Source: Pontiella desulfatans (GTDB taxonomy: Bacteria; Verrucomicrobiota; Kiritimatiellia; Kiritimatiellales; Pontiellaceae). From it: a DNA stretch of 7,634 nucleotides. Position numbers and translations under genes: made by a program. Below, one piece after another: positions 6,846-7,634 of this stretch. Where the stretch lies: positions 1 to 7,634 of the forward strand of contig JARFRL010000415.1 in assembly GCA_029287275.1 (NCBI GenBank). Direction: 5' to 3'. The number at the start of each line of letters is the position of its first letter. Position 1 is the stretch's first letter. The notes beneath the pieces were generated by a model. It worked only from the letters and a program-made list of their open reading frames with translations. It was not told the DNA's origin and searched no databases.

Positions 6846-7634
6846 TCAAAGCACTCCGGCTTCCTCCAGCGTCGCGCGCAGCGCCGCTTTCTTTTCATCG
6901 GTCGTCGCGCACATCGGCAGACGATAGGTTTCCAGACACAGCCCTTTCATCGCCATCGCGGCTTTGACCGGAATGGGGTTGGTGTCGATGAACAGGTCGT
7001 CGAACACCTTGGCGTATTGGTCGTGCAATCCTTGAGCGGTCTCGAAATCGCCCGCCAAGGCGGCCGAAACCAACGCGACCACCTCGGCCGGAATCAGGTT
7101 CGACGCGACGGAGATCACGCCGCATCCGCCTTCCTTGATCATCGGCAGCGCCAGCGAGTCGTCGCCCGACATCACTTCGATGTCGCACAGTTTTTTGATG
7201 TCCGCGACGCGTTGAACCGAGCCCGCGGCCTCTTTGATGGAAACGACGTGTTGGTGTTGAGCCAGTTCCGCGACGACCTCCAGCGGAATCTCCATGGCGG
7301 AACGTCCGGGCACGTTGTAGAGCACGACCGGGACGCCGATGTCGGCCACGGCGCTGAAATGCTGAATCAAGCCCGAGGTGTTCGGCTTGTTGTAATACGG
7401 CGTCACTTGCAGCGTTCCATCGACGCCGAACGCTTTGGCCGCTTCCGTCAGCTCGATCGCCTCCGCGGTCGAATTGGCGCCGGTTCCCGCCACGATTTTG
7501 ACGCGGCCGGCGGCGGTTTCCGTCACGACGCGAATCACGTCGAGATGCTCGTCCGTCCGCAACGTCGGCGACTCGCCCGTCGTCCCAACCGGAACGATGC
7601 CCGCGACGCCGCCCGCGATGTTGAATTCGACCAG
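6846..7634 (-). CDS. dapA: 4-hydroxy-tetrahydrodipicolinate synthase DapA (5' end outside window)
   Basis: 262 residues are visible, and about 27-30 N-terminal residues lie beyond the right edge. The open frame continues to base 7634. The TTG at 7562-7560 is an internal Leu codon (GESPTLRTDEH), not a start. DapA is a cytoplasmic class I aldolase-type TIM barrel that condenses pyruvate with aspartate semialdehyde. The visible landmarks are PVGTTGESPT (residues 15-24 of the visible part, with the two active-site Thr), TPYYNKP, LYNVPGRS with the catalytic Tyr and the substrate-binding Arg, and VSIKEAAG with the Schiff-base Lys. Tyr, Arg and Lys are spaced +5 and +28, exactly as Y133, R138 and K161 in the E. 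coli enzyme. The C-terminus has the usual TNPIPVKAAMAMKG segment and the end ALRATLEEAGVL. It is transcribed ahead of dapB, and its TGA stop directly abuts the REP-like element. Confidence 0.96.
   Translation of the reverse strand: MVEFNIAGGVAGIVPVGTTGESPTLRTDEHLDVIRVVTETAAGRVKIVAGTGANSTAEAIELTEAAKAFGVDGTLQVTPYYNKPNTSGLIQHFSAVADIGVPVVLYNVPGRSAMEIPLEVVAELAQHQHVVSIKEAAGSVQRVADIKKLCDIEVMSGDDSLALPMIKEGGCGVISVASNLIPAEVVALVSAALAGDFETAQGLHDQYAKVFDDLFIDTNPIPVKAAMAMKGLCLETYRLPMCATTDEKKAALRATLEEAGVL

Noticed and set aside
6846..7562. dapA starting at the TTG at 7562
   Set aside because: The frame continues upstream to the window edge with the conserved PVGTTGESPT segment, so this TTG is an internal Leu codon.

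Overview
The window is GC-rich, densely coding bacterial chromosome with strong G/C third-position bias. The sequence does not fix the taxon. A true oxygen-dependent formylglycine-generating enzyme together with abundant short palindromic and heptameric intergenic repeats would suit a PVC-type (Planctomycetota/Verrucomicrobiota/Kiritimatiellota) or similar environmental genome, but this is a weak inference.

Layout, left to right. (1) 1-140, + strand: the 3' end of a tyrosine/dual-specificity phosphatase, cut by the window edge just after its catalytic Cys. (2) 208-790, - strand: an accessory pair made of a 59-residue protein whose gene overlaps that of a 151-residue minimal-type nucleotidyltransferase. 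This stretch is visibly less GC-biased than its neighbours. (3) 897-3191, + strand: tex, a transcription accessory protein. (4) 3214-3328: an inverted pair of REP-like palindromes between convergent gene ends. (5) 4716-3373, - strand: a two-membrane-span NERD-domain protein followed by a DJ-1/PfpI family protein, probably co-transcribed, with heptameric repeats between them. (6) 4808-5812, + strand: formylglycine-generating enzyme with both active-site cysteines. Its stop codon lies inside a 7-copy heptamer array. (7) 5931-7634, - strand: the lysine/diaminopimelate genes dapA (5' end outside the window) and dapB, in that transcriptional order, separated by a second REP-like inverted pair.

The genes do not form one pathway. 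dapA and dapB catalyse consecutive steps of diaminopimelate/lysine synthesis. The other genes are housekeeping (tex), protein maturation (FGE), stress/repair type (DJ-1) and accessory (nucleotidyltransferase pair).

The most interesting content is non-coding. Two kinds of repeat occupy four intergenic sites. One is a REP/REPIN-like palindrome with a GTAG foot, seen as two inverted pairs. The other is a set of heptad-phased tracts built on GTGA/TCAC. These tracts supply the TGA stop codons of three different genes (NERD, FGE and dapB) and share a 20-bp composite unit at two loci. No tRNA, rRNA, CRISPR array, insertion sequence or defence operon was seen. No gap without a gene exceeds 300 bases.
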